Positions 12,250 through 22,138 of a DNA stretch of 64,000 nt are shown piece after piece. Under the pieces are notes generated by a model. The model was not told the origin of the DNA, ran no database searches, and saw nothing but the letters and a program-made list of their open reading frames with translations. Numbering within the stretch: the first letter of the stretch is position 1; the number at the start of each line of letters is the position of its first letter. The translations under genes were made by a program, and so were the position numbers. Source of the DNA: Bimuria novae-zelandiae CBS 107.79 (lineage: Eukaryota; Ascomycota; Dothideomycetes; Pleosporales; Didymosphaeriaceae); assembly GCA_010015655.1 (NCBI GenBank), contig ML976726.1, positions 336,058 to 400,057 on the forward strand, in the 5' to 3' direction.

Positions 12250-15200
12250 CTTATTCTTAAGCTAGAGACCATTCGTTAGTGATTAGATAGTCCTATCTTA
12301 GTTTAATTTTAAAGGCTTCTATCCTTTGCTCTAGCTCGAGCAGATTAACTTCTTTATTCGTAATTATGTCCTTAATCTCTATAAGTCCTAATTTATTTAG
12401 GAACTTGCTCCACTTGTTAGCTAGCAAGGCCTTTATAAGTCTATCCGTAACTATGTCCTCTAATTGTTAATAGTCTACCTTAATTGTCCTAAATGCGACT
12501 TCTTGTCTTAGCTAGTAATTATAGATATTAACATAACGGAGCTTCGTCTGTAGCTTGGTGATCTCTTTAGTAATAAGTTAGATTGTTTGCTAGTTATTGC
12601 AATTAATTGTAATAAGGGAATCGCTAAGGTTGATCTTTAGCTCCTTTAGCAATCGGGATGTAAATAAAGCCTCCTTTGCCACCTATAATAGTGCTAGTAA
12701 TTCGGCTTTAGTTATTAATATAGTAACTATGTCCTGCTTATTTGCTTTCCAGGCAATTAGGCTGCTAAATAGCTTAATAATGTATCCTTGCAAGCTCTTG
12801 CGGTTGAGCGTATTATTAGCAAAGAACGCGTTACTCGCCACTTCTAAAGTATCTACACCCCTAAGCTAAAGGCCTAATAATCTAGTATTAGCAAGGTAGA
12901 GGAGAACTTAATTAGTAGCTACTTAGTGCTCTTTGCCTAGGTTAGATAGGAATCGTAATAATTAAGAGCTTACAAAAGCAATATCTAGTCGCGTATTTAC
13001 CGTAGTATAGAGGATTAATCCTATCTTTTGCTAATATCGATTAACTTTAGCCTTGCTGGCGAGCCCTAAGCGTAGGAGCAGTTTAACTGCTACTATTAAG
13101 GTATTATAGTAAATCTTATAGTGATTAATAAGGCGCGATATTTTATCGATGTATAAGGCTTGTAAAAGCCAAATCTTTCTATTTAGGCAATCCCTAATAA
13201 TTTTAATCTCTAGGAACTATTGCAGATCTTTCCTGCTAGTAAGAGAGAACTTAGTACTTATTTCTACTATAGCTCCTTTAGCTACGTGCTCTTAATTCTT
13301 ATAGTAGGCGATAATTAGGTTGTCCACGTAAAAGAAAAGAATAAGGCCATCTTTAATAAGACAACACGGCTTATAGGGGACTGTGGTGAAGCCCATGTTG
13401 CGGAGCGTAGATGTGAACTCCCTCTGCCATAGTAATGGAGAGATACGTAATCCATAGAGCGCCTTATGCAATTACAGGACTGTGCCTACTCGCGTATATC
13501 CGCGGGGCATCCTCATGTAGATCTCTCTATCGAGCTTTGCATGTACGAAGGCGTTCGTGACGTCGTATTAAATTAGTTTTAGGTTAAATTGTGCAGCTAT
13601 TGCCATGAGCATGCGAAATAATCGTCCTGCCAGCGTTGCGGCATAGGTTTCTTATAAGTTAAGGTGCCGCTGTTAATCGCCTCGCACTACTAATCTCGCC
13701 TTACATTTCTGTAATTAATAGTGCTTGTTAAACTTATAGGTATATACCCACATGCAGTCGAGAATCTAATAACCTAATGCTCTTATTAGAGCTGTTGTAA
13801 CCTCACTCCAGGACTTCATTTCCTTATAGCTTTGGAGATGAGATCGCTCGGCTTCCTTCCACATATTATGGAGTGGGTGATCCTCGAGCTTGCTTCGACA
13901 TGTGGGTGGCTCTAGGAGTACACTTCGATGTGGTTTCTTGCCCGATGTGATTATTCGTCGAAGCTGCGCCTTATTAAGAGCCTTGCCTTTATATTTGCCA
14001 CTACTGCCGGCTTCGGTGCCTGCCATAAAGGCTGCGGCCCATGGGCTTATTTGTAACTGCCCTGTTTGCACTACTGGCGATAGTTTAAGCTAATTATCTC
14101 CTGCCATTAATTATGCAAGGAGTGTTACTAGTAGCAGCGTTAAGAGAGGCGTTAGATATTTGTACCTAACTTTCCTATCTTACCTATACTCAGGAGCTCC
14201 TTTAACCTCTTCCTCTAACGCTTTACTAATTATCTTATTTTTAAAGAAAGACTCGGTGGCTTGCTCTTATTAAAGTAAGGGAGGTAACTTTACTAATTAT
14301 ACCTAAGCTGCTATTTCTTCTAATATACTATATATAAGGTTGTCTATTAGGTCTTTAGTTTTGCCTAAGAACATAGTATCCTCGTCGAATATTACGTCGC
14401 GAGTACTAATTGTCTTTACTAGGGAGGGGATCTATATCCTCTAGATATTAGTTAATCTATAGCTAACTAGATAGCCTATCTAAGCTTTAGGGTCTAGCCG
14501 TTAGAGCTTGCTCTTGCCACGTTTAGTGTTATTAGTTATAGCGAAGGCTTTACAGCCATAGGCTTTTAAGTAAGCTTAATTAGGCTTCTTTAGTTAAGTA
14601 ACAACGCTATTCTAAAGAGCTACTATTGTAAAGAATACTTCGTATAGTAATTGCCATTAATTAGCGTAGTTCGGGGTTTAATTATAGAGGTAGACTACAG
14701 TTCGGGTGATCTTAGGCTATATCTATTAGGGTAGGTTAGAGTTAAGTTGCATCGCACGCGCTTTCTCCTTAATTACACCCCCTAAGCGTTTAGCCCCTCT
14801 ATTTTATGCTTAAGTATCAGGTGCTAAAGGCTCGATTCTAATACCTTATGCTAAGCACCACTTCTTAATATTTACCTTAATAAAGAAGATCTTGTTGTTA
14901 GATTTAATTACTTTTACCGTAACATTATATTATACTTTTATAAATAGTATAAAGGTGCTAAGTTGCTTAATAATAGATCGTGCTGGGCGATTATCCTTAA
15001 AATAAAAGTCTTATATAAAGCTAGAGAATTAATTAGTAATTAGCATTTAGCTCTTCTTTCTTGTTAAGCTATCTGCTTTATAGTTGTAAAAATTAATTAC
15101 GACTCGCTTACTAGGGCCTTTAGTTAGGTCTCTAGCTTGCTAGCGTATTTGCTATTTTAGTTTTACTTTACCGCAGGCGTCACACTTAATAGTAAGTAGG

Positions 15201-17100
15201 CCTTTAATCTTTACTCCCTTAGATTACTATACAAGATGTTTAAGAGCCTAAGGGCCTAAATAGCCTAATTATTAGTGCTAGGTTAATGCGTCTACCCTCT
15301 ACGGTCTTCGTTTAGTGCGTGTGTTAGTCTTGTGGGTGGCATGCGCAGCTTTAGTAGGAGTACCACCTGCTAGCCTTGTCCTGTGTTCTAGCACCTACTG
15401 TCTATGCAACTCTTAAAGTTCTACTAGTATAGTATTGTCTCTTCTCTTTAGAGTCGTTAGGTCTGCCCTTATATCCCACTAAAGGCCTTGCCTCCGGAGT
15501 AATTGGAACGATATAAGGTTATAGAGCAGGTTAGGGCAATAGGTAATATTATCTAACTATATTATTTAATTACTGCTTGCACTCTATACGTTAAGATAAA
15601 CGCTCTTGTATCCTTTAATCTATATTTACGTATTCCCTGCTCATATAAAGTCTCCCGGCGCCGGTGGCTGGTAGGAGATAAAGCGATTAATGTTGTTAAA
15701 AATATGGCAAGTTATGCCTAAATTAAGTATAGCTGAGCATCGCAATAGGTACGTGTTTAGGTTAGTGTGGACGGATGCGGCTTTAAAGCTCGCTAGGATT
15801 TTAGTAATCTTGCGTCCATCTAGTTACTTATTATTAGCCTTAGTGATTTAAGTTGGAGTAGGAGTATGCGATAATTTAATTTTAGGTATTTAAGACTTTA
15901 GTCTTTTTACTATTCTTAACTTCTCTTAGAAGTTGGTATCATGTTCTAGCCTAAGCTTAACTAGCTTTACCATGAGAGGGTTCGCTCTAAACTAGTCTAG
16001 CTACTTGTCTAGAAAGGCATAGAAATAGTCTTAAAGACTATAGCGTAGTTTATAAGTAGGGCAATAATTGCCACTAACTATTATTAGTTTAAGGCTCTAA
16101 GGCAACTGCTTAGATTTAGTACGTTAACTATTATTTTATTATTTATAATTCTAAGATCTTCCCTGACTTTTAGATAATACTGCTTTATCCATAAGAGAGG
16201 CGTCCCTGTCTGTAGCCTAGGTGGATTTATCACCGTTAGCGAAAAATAAACCTGCAATAGCAAAAGCGCCCTTTTATTTACCCTTAATTAGGTGCTACAG
16301 GATTATGTAGTCTTAAAAGAGTTTTATTATATTCTTTCGTAAGATAGCTATATCTCTGCTTCTATGTTGCTAGAAGGTTATTACCTATATAGGTGCGATA
16401 TAGACAACTGCCTTTATAAAGTCTTCTTTAACTAAGTCTAGCCTTTAAAGCTCTAAGACCTAATTAGTCTCTGCTTTTGTAGCTGCATAATCGTACTTAG
16501 ATAGCCATGTAGCCTATAATCTAGCTATTCTTATTAGCTTAAGGGCTTCTTAGTATCTTGCCCTTGCTCGTCGATGTTTGTCTTAATAGTTAACCCTAAC
16601 TATAATCGTGAGGTTATTAATCTATTGCTTTATTGTACCTCTAGGGATGCAGCAGTTACTCTGTAGGTGTACGGAGATTGTTAATTAGAGAAAGGTAACC
16701 ACCTTATCAAGGTCTGCCTTTTGTTCTTGGTAGTCTCGGTCTGTAATCTTATAGATCTCGAGCTGTTCTTTATAATAGTCGCTATTATCTTTGTATGCTT
16801 TCGCACCTGCCGTTAATAGATAGGATGGCAATATTGGCACGTTATTCGGGTTCGCGGTCATATAGGCGGCGCTTAATTGGTAGTTGCTTATTAGCGGCGG
16901 CACCGGCATCGCGGGTTTCTGTTTTAGTTCATCTATTAGCGCTAGGTCAATAATATTCCAGACCTTTAGGAATTGGCATCTTGTTTTAAGCTATTTTAGC
17001 CATGGCGTGTAATTTGTGTAATTGGTCAGGATAACTGTAGGATCTCTAAGGGTCGATAGAGCCATTGTGATTGGCTTAATTAAGGCAGTATCGGTTAAGG
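12250..17100 (-). pseudogene. copia-2 gag-pol, RIP-mutated
   Basis: On the minus strand, from right to left: a gag part with an open 74-codon stretch at 16685-16909 (DRDYQEQKADLDKV); integrase remnants around 15500-14400; the start of the Copia reverse transcriptase domain at 13766-14071 with HNMWKEAERSHLQSYKEMKS, then WVYTYKFNK and CKARLVVRG; the catalytic block FYVDNLIIAYYKN at about 13295-13350 (canonical Asp-Asp changed to Asp-Asn); and RNase H with AWKANKQD and KAELLAL around 12660-12750. Stops (CAA/CAG to TAA/TAG) break the frame many times. Some stretches stay open for 70-100 codons, so the decay is lighter than in copia-1. Confidence 0.8.
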
Positions 17101-17116
17101 CAGTGAGACTCTTAAT

Positions 17117-17364
17117 TATTAAATTAAAGGGTGTTTTTGATAAGATAGAAAAATAATTAATTCTTGTATTGTGTCTTTGCAAGAATGTAAGGCTCTTTTA
17201 TCCTTACGTCTCACGTTAAGACGCTAATCTATTTCCGTTGAGTAAGGAGAGTCGCCCTTTGTCCCGCCCGGAATCGTGCGGATGAACCGGACTGCTGGCA
17301 AAGTCTCTTTGTGTAGGGTTGCGCCAGCTACCTTCGTGTGTGCAAAGGGCCATGTAATCGGACA
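17117..17364 (-). repeat. copia-2 5' LTR (right copy)
   Basis: 248 bp, less mutated than the left copy in its inner two thirds. Its outer end joins the remaining 57 bases of the copia-1 3' LTR through the AGAGT duplication. Confidence 0.9.
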
Positions 17365-17431
17365 AGAGTAGATTCTCAATCAAAACAACGATTGCCTCAA
17401 CACTCACACTCTTTTTCGACGTCACACTCAA

Positions 17432-17730
17432 CACCAAACTTCCAAGAAATCCCCTGCGCCAAATATATCAGCGAACGATACCGCAATCTCTTATTGGCCC
17501 TCATCATTCCGGAATCAGATTAAAATAAACGAAAGAGCTTACACCGACTTCCACAAACCCCACTTCCAATACGGCTAGCTCACTCCCGAGTCGGGACGGA
17601 AGGCAAGGCAGTCTCCGTCCCGACTTCTCCCACATTCATAACGTGCTCTGCGAACATGGCCATTTCACAAATACCGACTTAGACTCCAACGACACCAGAA
17701 TTAGCTCCCGCTTCTTGCCTCCCACCCACC
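17432..17730. other. Upstream region of the PfpI gene
   Basis: About 300 GC-normal bases between the Copia duplication and the PfpI start codon. Pyrimidine-rich stretches near 17560-17720 resemble a fungal core promoter. No gene recognised. The Copia insertion sits 300 bp from the start codon and may have replaced distal promoter sequence. Confidence 0.5.
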
Positions 17731-18435
17731 ATGTCTTCCCCCCTCAACGTCGGCGTATTCATCTACGCCAACGCCGACATAATGGACTTCAGCGGCCCCG
17801 TAGAAGTCTACTCCACACGCCCACCCCCCAACACGCCAAAAGTCTTCAACGTAACCACCTTCGCGCACACGAACCCCGTCGGCGGCGAGCACAGCGTACT
17901 AGTCTACGTTCCCGGCGCCAGTTTCTCCGCCGTCGAGCGCGAGCTCGAAAACTACGACATCCTCGTGATCCCCGGCGCTCACCCAGATGTTCTCGAGGAA
18001 TTCCTTCCCACCGAGTATGGACAGAAGTTGCTGGCGCTGCTGAGGAGGTTCGCGACGCTGCCGCCGAGGAAGGAGACGGGACATCGCATCTTGCAGTCGG
18101 TGTGCTCGGGTGCGATTATTTTGGGGGCGGCGGGTGTGTTGGAGGGTAGGACGGCGACGACGCATCATTCTTGCTATGGCATGCTGAAGGAGTATGCGGA
18201 TAAGGCGGCTGGAGGCGATTCCGGGATCAATGTTGTGAAGAAGAGGTGGGTTGATGGCGGGAAGACGGAGGAAGGTGTGAGGATAGTGAATGCTGGGGGA
18301 GTGAGCTCAGGGATTGATGCGAGTCTGTGGGTTACGGAGTTGGTAGGCGGGAAGGAGCTGTATAAGTTCACGGAAGAGATCATGGAGTTTGAGAGGAGGG
18401 GTGAGGGTCAGGCGTGGGGAGTGGTGGAACGTTGA
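17731..18435 (+). CDS. DJ-1/PfpI-family protein (isonitrile-hydratase-like)
   Basis: A single-exon, 234-residue protein of the DJ-1/PfpI (class I glutamine amidotransferase-like) fold. Landmarks: NVGVFIYANADIMDFSGP at the N-terminus, with acidic residues at positions 16 and 19; DILVIPGA at 76-83; and the nucleophile elbow SVCSGAIILG with Cys115, followed by TATTHHS (His135/His136). This layout is that of the group containing bacterial isonitrile hydratase and many fungal relatives of unknown substrate; the substrate here is not determined. The start ATG has a good context (CACC before it), and no in-frame ATG lies upstream. Length is normal and no membrane or secretion signal is seen, so it is likely cytosolic. 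It neighbours the pectate lyase gene tail to tail (150 bp between stops). Confidence 0.88.
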   Translation: MSSPLNVGVFIYANADIMDFSGPVEVYSTRPPPNTPKVFNVTTFAHTNPVGGEHSVLVYVPGASFSAVERELENYDILVIPGAHPDVLEEFLPTEYGQKLLALLRRFATLPPRKETGHRILQSVCSGAIILGAAGVLEGRTATTHHSCYGMLKEYADKAAGGDSGINVVKKRWVDGGKTEEGVRIVNAGGVSSGIDASLWVTELVGGKELYKFTEEIMEFERRGEGQAWGVVER

Positions 18436-18585
18436 GGTGGCTTTTTCGAGGAGTTGGTGCGAGATGTTCATATTGGTACGTGGTTTTGAAGCTAATAGGA
18501 ACATGCTTCTCAAAAAATGCGACTTATATACAAAAGTTTTACCGAATGCTATGGTGACGAGCCCGAGCCCGAAGTACGACCAGGT

Positions 18586-19824
18586 CTAGCAGCTGCTGGT
18601 GAAGCTGCTCGCCACCTTGCAGTACTGTCCATCATTACCCGAGCTCACCTTGGAAGGCTCCGCTCCGCTGTTGTTCCCCTTGTAGTTATCACAATTCTTC
18701 CCGCTGTTCTGGCAAGTGTTGGTGATCGTGCAACTATCCCCATAGTTACCATTGATGCCGCAAATTGCGCCACCGTTGCGCGCAATGACGTTGTCGAAGA
18801 TAAGGTGGCGTGCTCCTCCATTGTTAGAACAGTTACCGCAGCTTCGGCTAACCTTGCCATAGTCCTGTGCATAGAAGTTTTTCACGTTGACGGTACCGAA
18901 CCCGTTGAACTGGATGATCTTGTCTGAGGCGGCGAACGCACCACCGCCGTTAATGTAGGATGTGCCGCTGCTTTGCTTGAAGGTGCTGGAGCATGTTAGT
19001 TCAATGCTCTCATGTTGATTGATTCTGTGCGAGGGGACTTACATCGCATCCTCGCAAACGTCTTTCCACCAGACGTTATTCACAGTGCTAGTCTTCGCGT
19101 CAGGACGTTGCGGACATGATCCAATACGAGAAGTCTTACCAAGTACCCTTGTAGTGGATACCTTCGGCCTGGCCAGGTCCAATGATCACGTTGGAAATCG
19201 TAGCTCCCTCCTCGAGAATGAAGATGGTGTCCGCTTCTCCGGTCTCATCCTGCTCTGCGCAAACCTTGGCTGGTAGCTCGTTAGCACTGCTGGATGGTAA
19301 CTTGGGGGCTACCCAAGGGAGCAACGTACGATAACGGTCATATAGCTTCATGCCTCCGTCGAAGTTCTGACCCGCTGACACAGGGATGGGCTGGCTGGTG
19401 GAGACCGCGCCCTGAGAGGTTGGTAACGTAGTGGTGATGCCTGTCGGGGTCGTTCCACTTCCAGCTGTGGTAGGCGTCGCCTTTGATGTGGTAATCGGTG
19501 CGGCACTAGATGCAGCACTGGTCTTGACGCTGGTCTGAACGGTGGTGGCGACACCAGTGTAGCAGCTCTGGGACAGAGCACGTTAGGTTCGGTCGTCATG
19601 CTCATGTTCGAGGAAACGCTTACGCATTCTTTGGAGATCGCACTAGGCTTATTCGAGCACGCTGTTGCCCATGCTGGTAGATTCGTAGTTGTCGTGATCT
19701 TGGTCGACAAAAACGTGCCACAGCTCGCTACATTAGCTTTGATAAAGCTTGCGCAGCTGTTGCTGCTTGGGTCCGCGCAACCCAACACTGCTGGGACAAA
19801 AGCAAGGATGACCGAGGATCGCAT
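18586..19824 (-). CDS. Secreted pectate lyase, PL3 family, with N-terminal Cys-rich module and Ser/Thr linker
   Basis: Four exons on the minus strand: 19824-19624, 19567-19140, 19087-19043 and 18985-18586. The introns are 56, 52 and 57 bp, with GTAAGC, GTAAGA and GTAAGT donors and CTAAC or CTGAC branch sites. Splicing gives 357 residues in one frame. Residues 1 to about 15 (MRSSVILAFVPAVLG) are a signal peptide. To about residue 70 follows a Cys-rich segment ending KECSC, then a Thr/Ser/Pro-rich linker to about 130. The rest is the PL3 domain: AGQNFDGGMKLYDR, IFILEEGATISNVIIGP, GIHYKGTC, VWWKDVCEDA, NFYAQDYGKVSRSCGNC and RNGGAICGINGNYGD. The family cleaves de-esterified pectin by calcium-dependent beta-elimination outside the cell, so the host likely lives on plant tissue. 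A front module plus linker is more than the usual ~230-250 residues. Confidence 0.92.
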
Positions 19825-20629
19825 ATTGACAGATGAGGAAGTCTTTCGTGCTCGAGATGGATTGAATCTGGAAACTTAGGACTTTTGTGAAGCTTTATAG
19901 TTGCTTCACAACAGTCCAAACTCCACTGCGAGCAGACACGGTATTGCTTCGACAATGTTTATTGGAGGAACCTGCACGGAGTTATTTCTCCCTCCAACGA
20001 CTTCGTTGAGCATCCCATCGCAGATCATTCTGCCCAAGACATCTGGAGCCCCCTTTCTATATTATAATGTATGCTTGTCTCGCAAGCCACCTCCAGAATA
20101 TGCACCCGATTACCCTAGGATTTATCCCAGACTATATTTCGCCCATTATAGTGGATGCATATGGACCAGAAGGAGGAATAGCGCGCATGCTAATTAGCGT
20201 ATCTGGTCTTGATCAATTCTCACGGCGTTGGTGTGCGTGTTGTGACACAGTAAAGCCACCACCAGTGTTGCAGCTCCACCAATTCCAGAGCGTCACCGCC
20301 CAGTTCGAAGAGAGTCTGCGCGAATCCTAGATTTAAGGTTTGAATAGAATTAACTCCGCAATAATAGTAATTTGTGATATTGTGCGCGACTGAAGGCATT
20401 GATCATGGAAGAGCACCGCCATGAATGCGTAAACAGCGACACCACGGCAAGGTCACGAGAAACACAAAGTCAATGGTTTTGGGAAATCTGTGAGGCACTC
20501 GTCTTCAATGATTGGGACTTTCTATGTCGAGTCGGTCGTACATCTCAGACGAATGTGAAGTCCTGGATCCGATATTTATAATTGATCCACCACTCCTTCA
20601 CAGAATCAAACATACGTTTCGAGAACAAA
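19825..20629. other. Intergenic region, divergent promoters
   Basis: About 800 bases between the pectate lyase start (minus) and the 2EXR-like gene (plus). Short frames at 19901-20197, 20067-20330 and 20399-20581 have no recognisable features. It should contain the pectate lyase promoter; no specific site is claimed. Confidence 0.5.
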
Positions 20630-21720
20630 ATGTTTCTCGAGGATACCCCGCCCTCGCACTTACACCTGCAACAAGACAAACGCCCTTATCCATCACCCTC
20701 ATGCTCTCCATCTCATGCTCTCCATCTCATGCTCTCCATCCAATCCACCACCCGCACCGCCGAGTCCACGTCCGCCCGTCCATCATCTCTCCGAACCCGT
20801 CAAAAGTGCCTCCTACGCGTCAGTGTCCTTAGCCTTCAATCTAACATCTCGCGCCTAAAGCGAAAAGTCCTCCCCGACCCACCCCGCTCAGGCACGATAT
20901 TCCACTTCCTCGACCTGCCTTTCAAGATCCGTGTACGTCCCTCCTTCCCTACCCTCTACAAATCACAAAAGCCCTATCAATCACCATTATCCATCATCAG
21001 CTTTCTAACTTTCACTATTCTCGAAATTATCTACAACATCGGCTAACCATTCTTATAGCGTATGATTTATATACATTACGCCGCTCTCCACCTCCTCGCA
21101 ACCCTCACCATCACCCACGCTATAGAAAAAACCAACCCACCCTCCCTCACATCCCTCTGCCGCACCGAACTAACCCCCCACCCCTCCTTCTCCACACAAC
21201 ACTATTTATCCCCTCCGTCCGCGCCGCTGTAGCACTAACGCACTACCGTTCCCATTCCCCTTACACGCTCCTCATCCCCGGCATCCGTACCCTCGCCTTC
21301 GGCGCAGATATATCTTGGGCCCCTAGCGTAACGCACACAACGCGCGCTCTGCTCTCCGCGTGCCCTGCGCTACGCCATCTGCAAGTGTGCGCTCCGGCGA
21401 GCTTGTGCGTGGAAAAGCTAGTCTCTACACGCAGGGACGTCGATGGTGGTGGAGCAGCGCATATAACAGCGTGCACAAAGCAGGCGTGTGAGGCGTGTCA
21501 GAGATATACCGTCTCGCGGTACCGGATACGCTCGAAGAAGGAGGTGATAGAGTGCATGGACCTGTGCTGTGTTTTAGACTGCGCGGCGCTGGAGGAGCTC
21601 ACGCTGGAGTGCTTAGGCGGGGAGGTTATGGCGAGGAAGTGTGGGGGGGAGCAAGGAGGTCGTGATTATGCTACTGATTACGTGGGTGAGGAGAGATTTG
21701 TGCAGGGGAGGGAAGGTTAG
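20630..21720 (+). pseudogene. 2EXR/F-box-like gene with a broken frame
   Basis: The frame from ATG 20630 reaches FHFLDLPFKIR and, after a 126-bp intron (20933-21058, GTACGT donor, GGCTAACC branch, TATAG acceptor), continues RMIY. Together this is the FLDLPxEIRxMIY signature of the fungal 2EXR/F-box-like family. The spliced frame ends at 21230-21232. A second frame (+1) then carries LIPGIRTLAFGADI and LLSACPALRHLQV, as expected of the same family further on, to a stop at 21720. No splice site joins them, so a one-base shift near 21200 (mutation or assembly error) is likely. Within 20700-20740 the coding sequence has a 14-bp tandem repeat. If intact, it would be a protein of about 320 residues and of unknown partner. 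Confidence 0.45.
20700..20740. repeat. Tandem repeat, 14-bp unit, nearly three copies
   Basis: CATGCTCTCCATCT is repeated head to tail 2.9 times inside the first exon of the 2EXR-like gene. Because 14 is not a multiple of three, a change in copy number would shift the frame. Confidence 0.85.
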
Positions 21721-22138
21721 GTTGAGGGTGGAGTATGGGGGGAAGAGGGTCGTTGGGGGGGACGCCGTTGTACTGATCTAGCGAGTAGTGAGATAGGAGA
21801 GGAATAATGGTCCTGCGAGTGAGGGTTTTGTAATAATTTTGTGTTTTTATGTATATGGAGGGGTTACTTTGCTGGTTTTGTAGCGAGTTACTCCGTTATC
21901 TGGAGCTTAGTGACTGTCTGCGAGGTGGGAGGCTAGAGTCCTTGGTGAGCAAGGTAATTCCTGAGCTGGGTTTAAACATTACGATTTTGCTGTTAAGTTT
22001 ACCGCCAACGCCGACGCTCTCGAAGTCCGTTCTGCTAATGAACGGCTGCGCAAAAAAAAAAAAAAAAAAAAAAAAAATTCAATGCACTCTGTGCCTGTCC
22101 GAGAATCAAAGCGATCGAACCTAGATACCTTTGGCAAC
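21721..22138. other. Convergent intergenic region with an A26 run
   Basis: This stretch separates the 2EXR-like gene and the second Zn2Cys6 gene, which converge here. It contains 26 consecutive A residues at 22052-22077, 62 bases beyond the stop codon of the regulator (a T run on its strand). No gene seen. Confidence 0.6.

Larger units (their letters stand above)
11985..17364 (-). mobile_element. copia-2: second Ty1/Copia element inside the copia-1 3' LTR
   Basis: It is 5380 bp with LTRs of identical length (248 bp) at 11985-12232 and 17117-17364, starting TGTTAG (TATTAA in the mutated copy) and ending GGACA on the plus strand. AGAGT is duplicated at 11980-11984 and 17365-17369, interrupting the copia-1 LTR between CATAGAGT and AGATTCTC. 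The element lies in minus orientation: its 5' LTR is the right-hand copy, and the purine tract (plus-strand CACCCCCTTAGC) sits beside the left-hand LTR. It must be younger than copia-1, and it is visibly less mutated. Confidence 0.92.
6785..17426 (+). mobile_element. copia-1: Ty1/Copia retrotransposon, split by copia-2
   Basis: The ends are exact: CTCAA stands at 6780-6784 and again at 17427-17431. The 5' LTR is 6785-6925 (141 bp). The 3' LTR is 11901-11984 plus 17370-17426, also 141 bp once copia-2 and its duplication are removed. A purine tract GCTAAGGGGGTG (11889-11900) precedes the 3' LTR. Directly after the 5' LTR is GTTATAAGCCTAG, which differs from a complement of the anticodon region of initiator Met-tRNA only by RIP-type changes, the half-tRNA primer site known from Copia. 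The 5' LTR end reads TAATATTATA where the 3' LTR has CGACGTCACA: every difference is C-to-T or G-to-A. Confidence 0.9.

Noticed and set aside
12597..12869. 90-codon plus-strand frame
   Set aside because: Antisense shadow of the copia-2 RNase H (AWKANKQD and KAELLAL on the minus strand).
16685..16909. 74-codon minus-strand frame as a gene
   Set aside because: It is a surviving piece of copia-2 gag.
4870..19824. A secondary-metabolite cluster (C6 regulator plus isonitrile-hydratase-like gene)
   Set aside because: No backbone or tailoring enzymes are present, and the two genes are now split by 10.6 kb of transposon.
22088..22115. tRNA-like T-arm (GGTTCGATC on the minus strand)
   Set aside because: No matching stems, A box or acceptor; it lies in the 3' untranslated region of the regulator.
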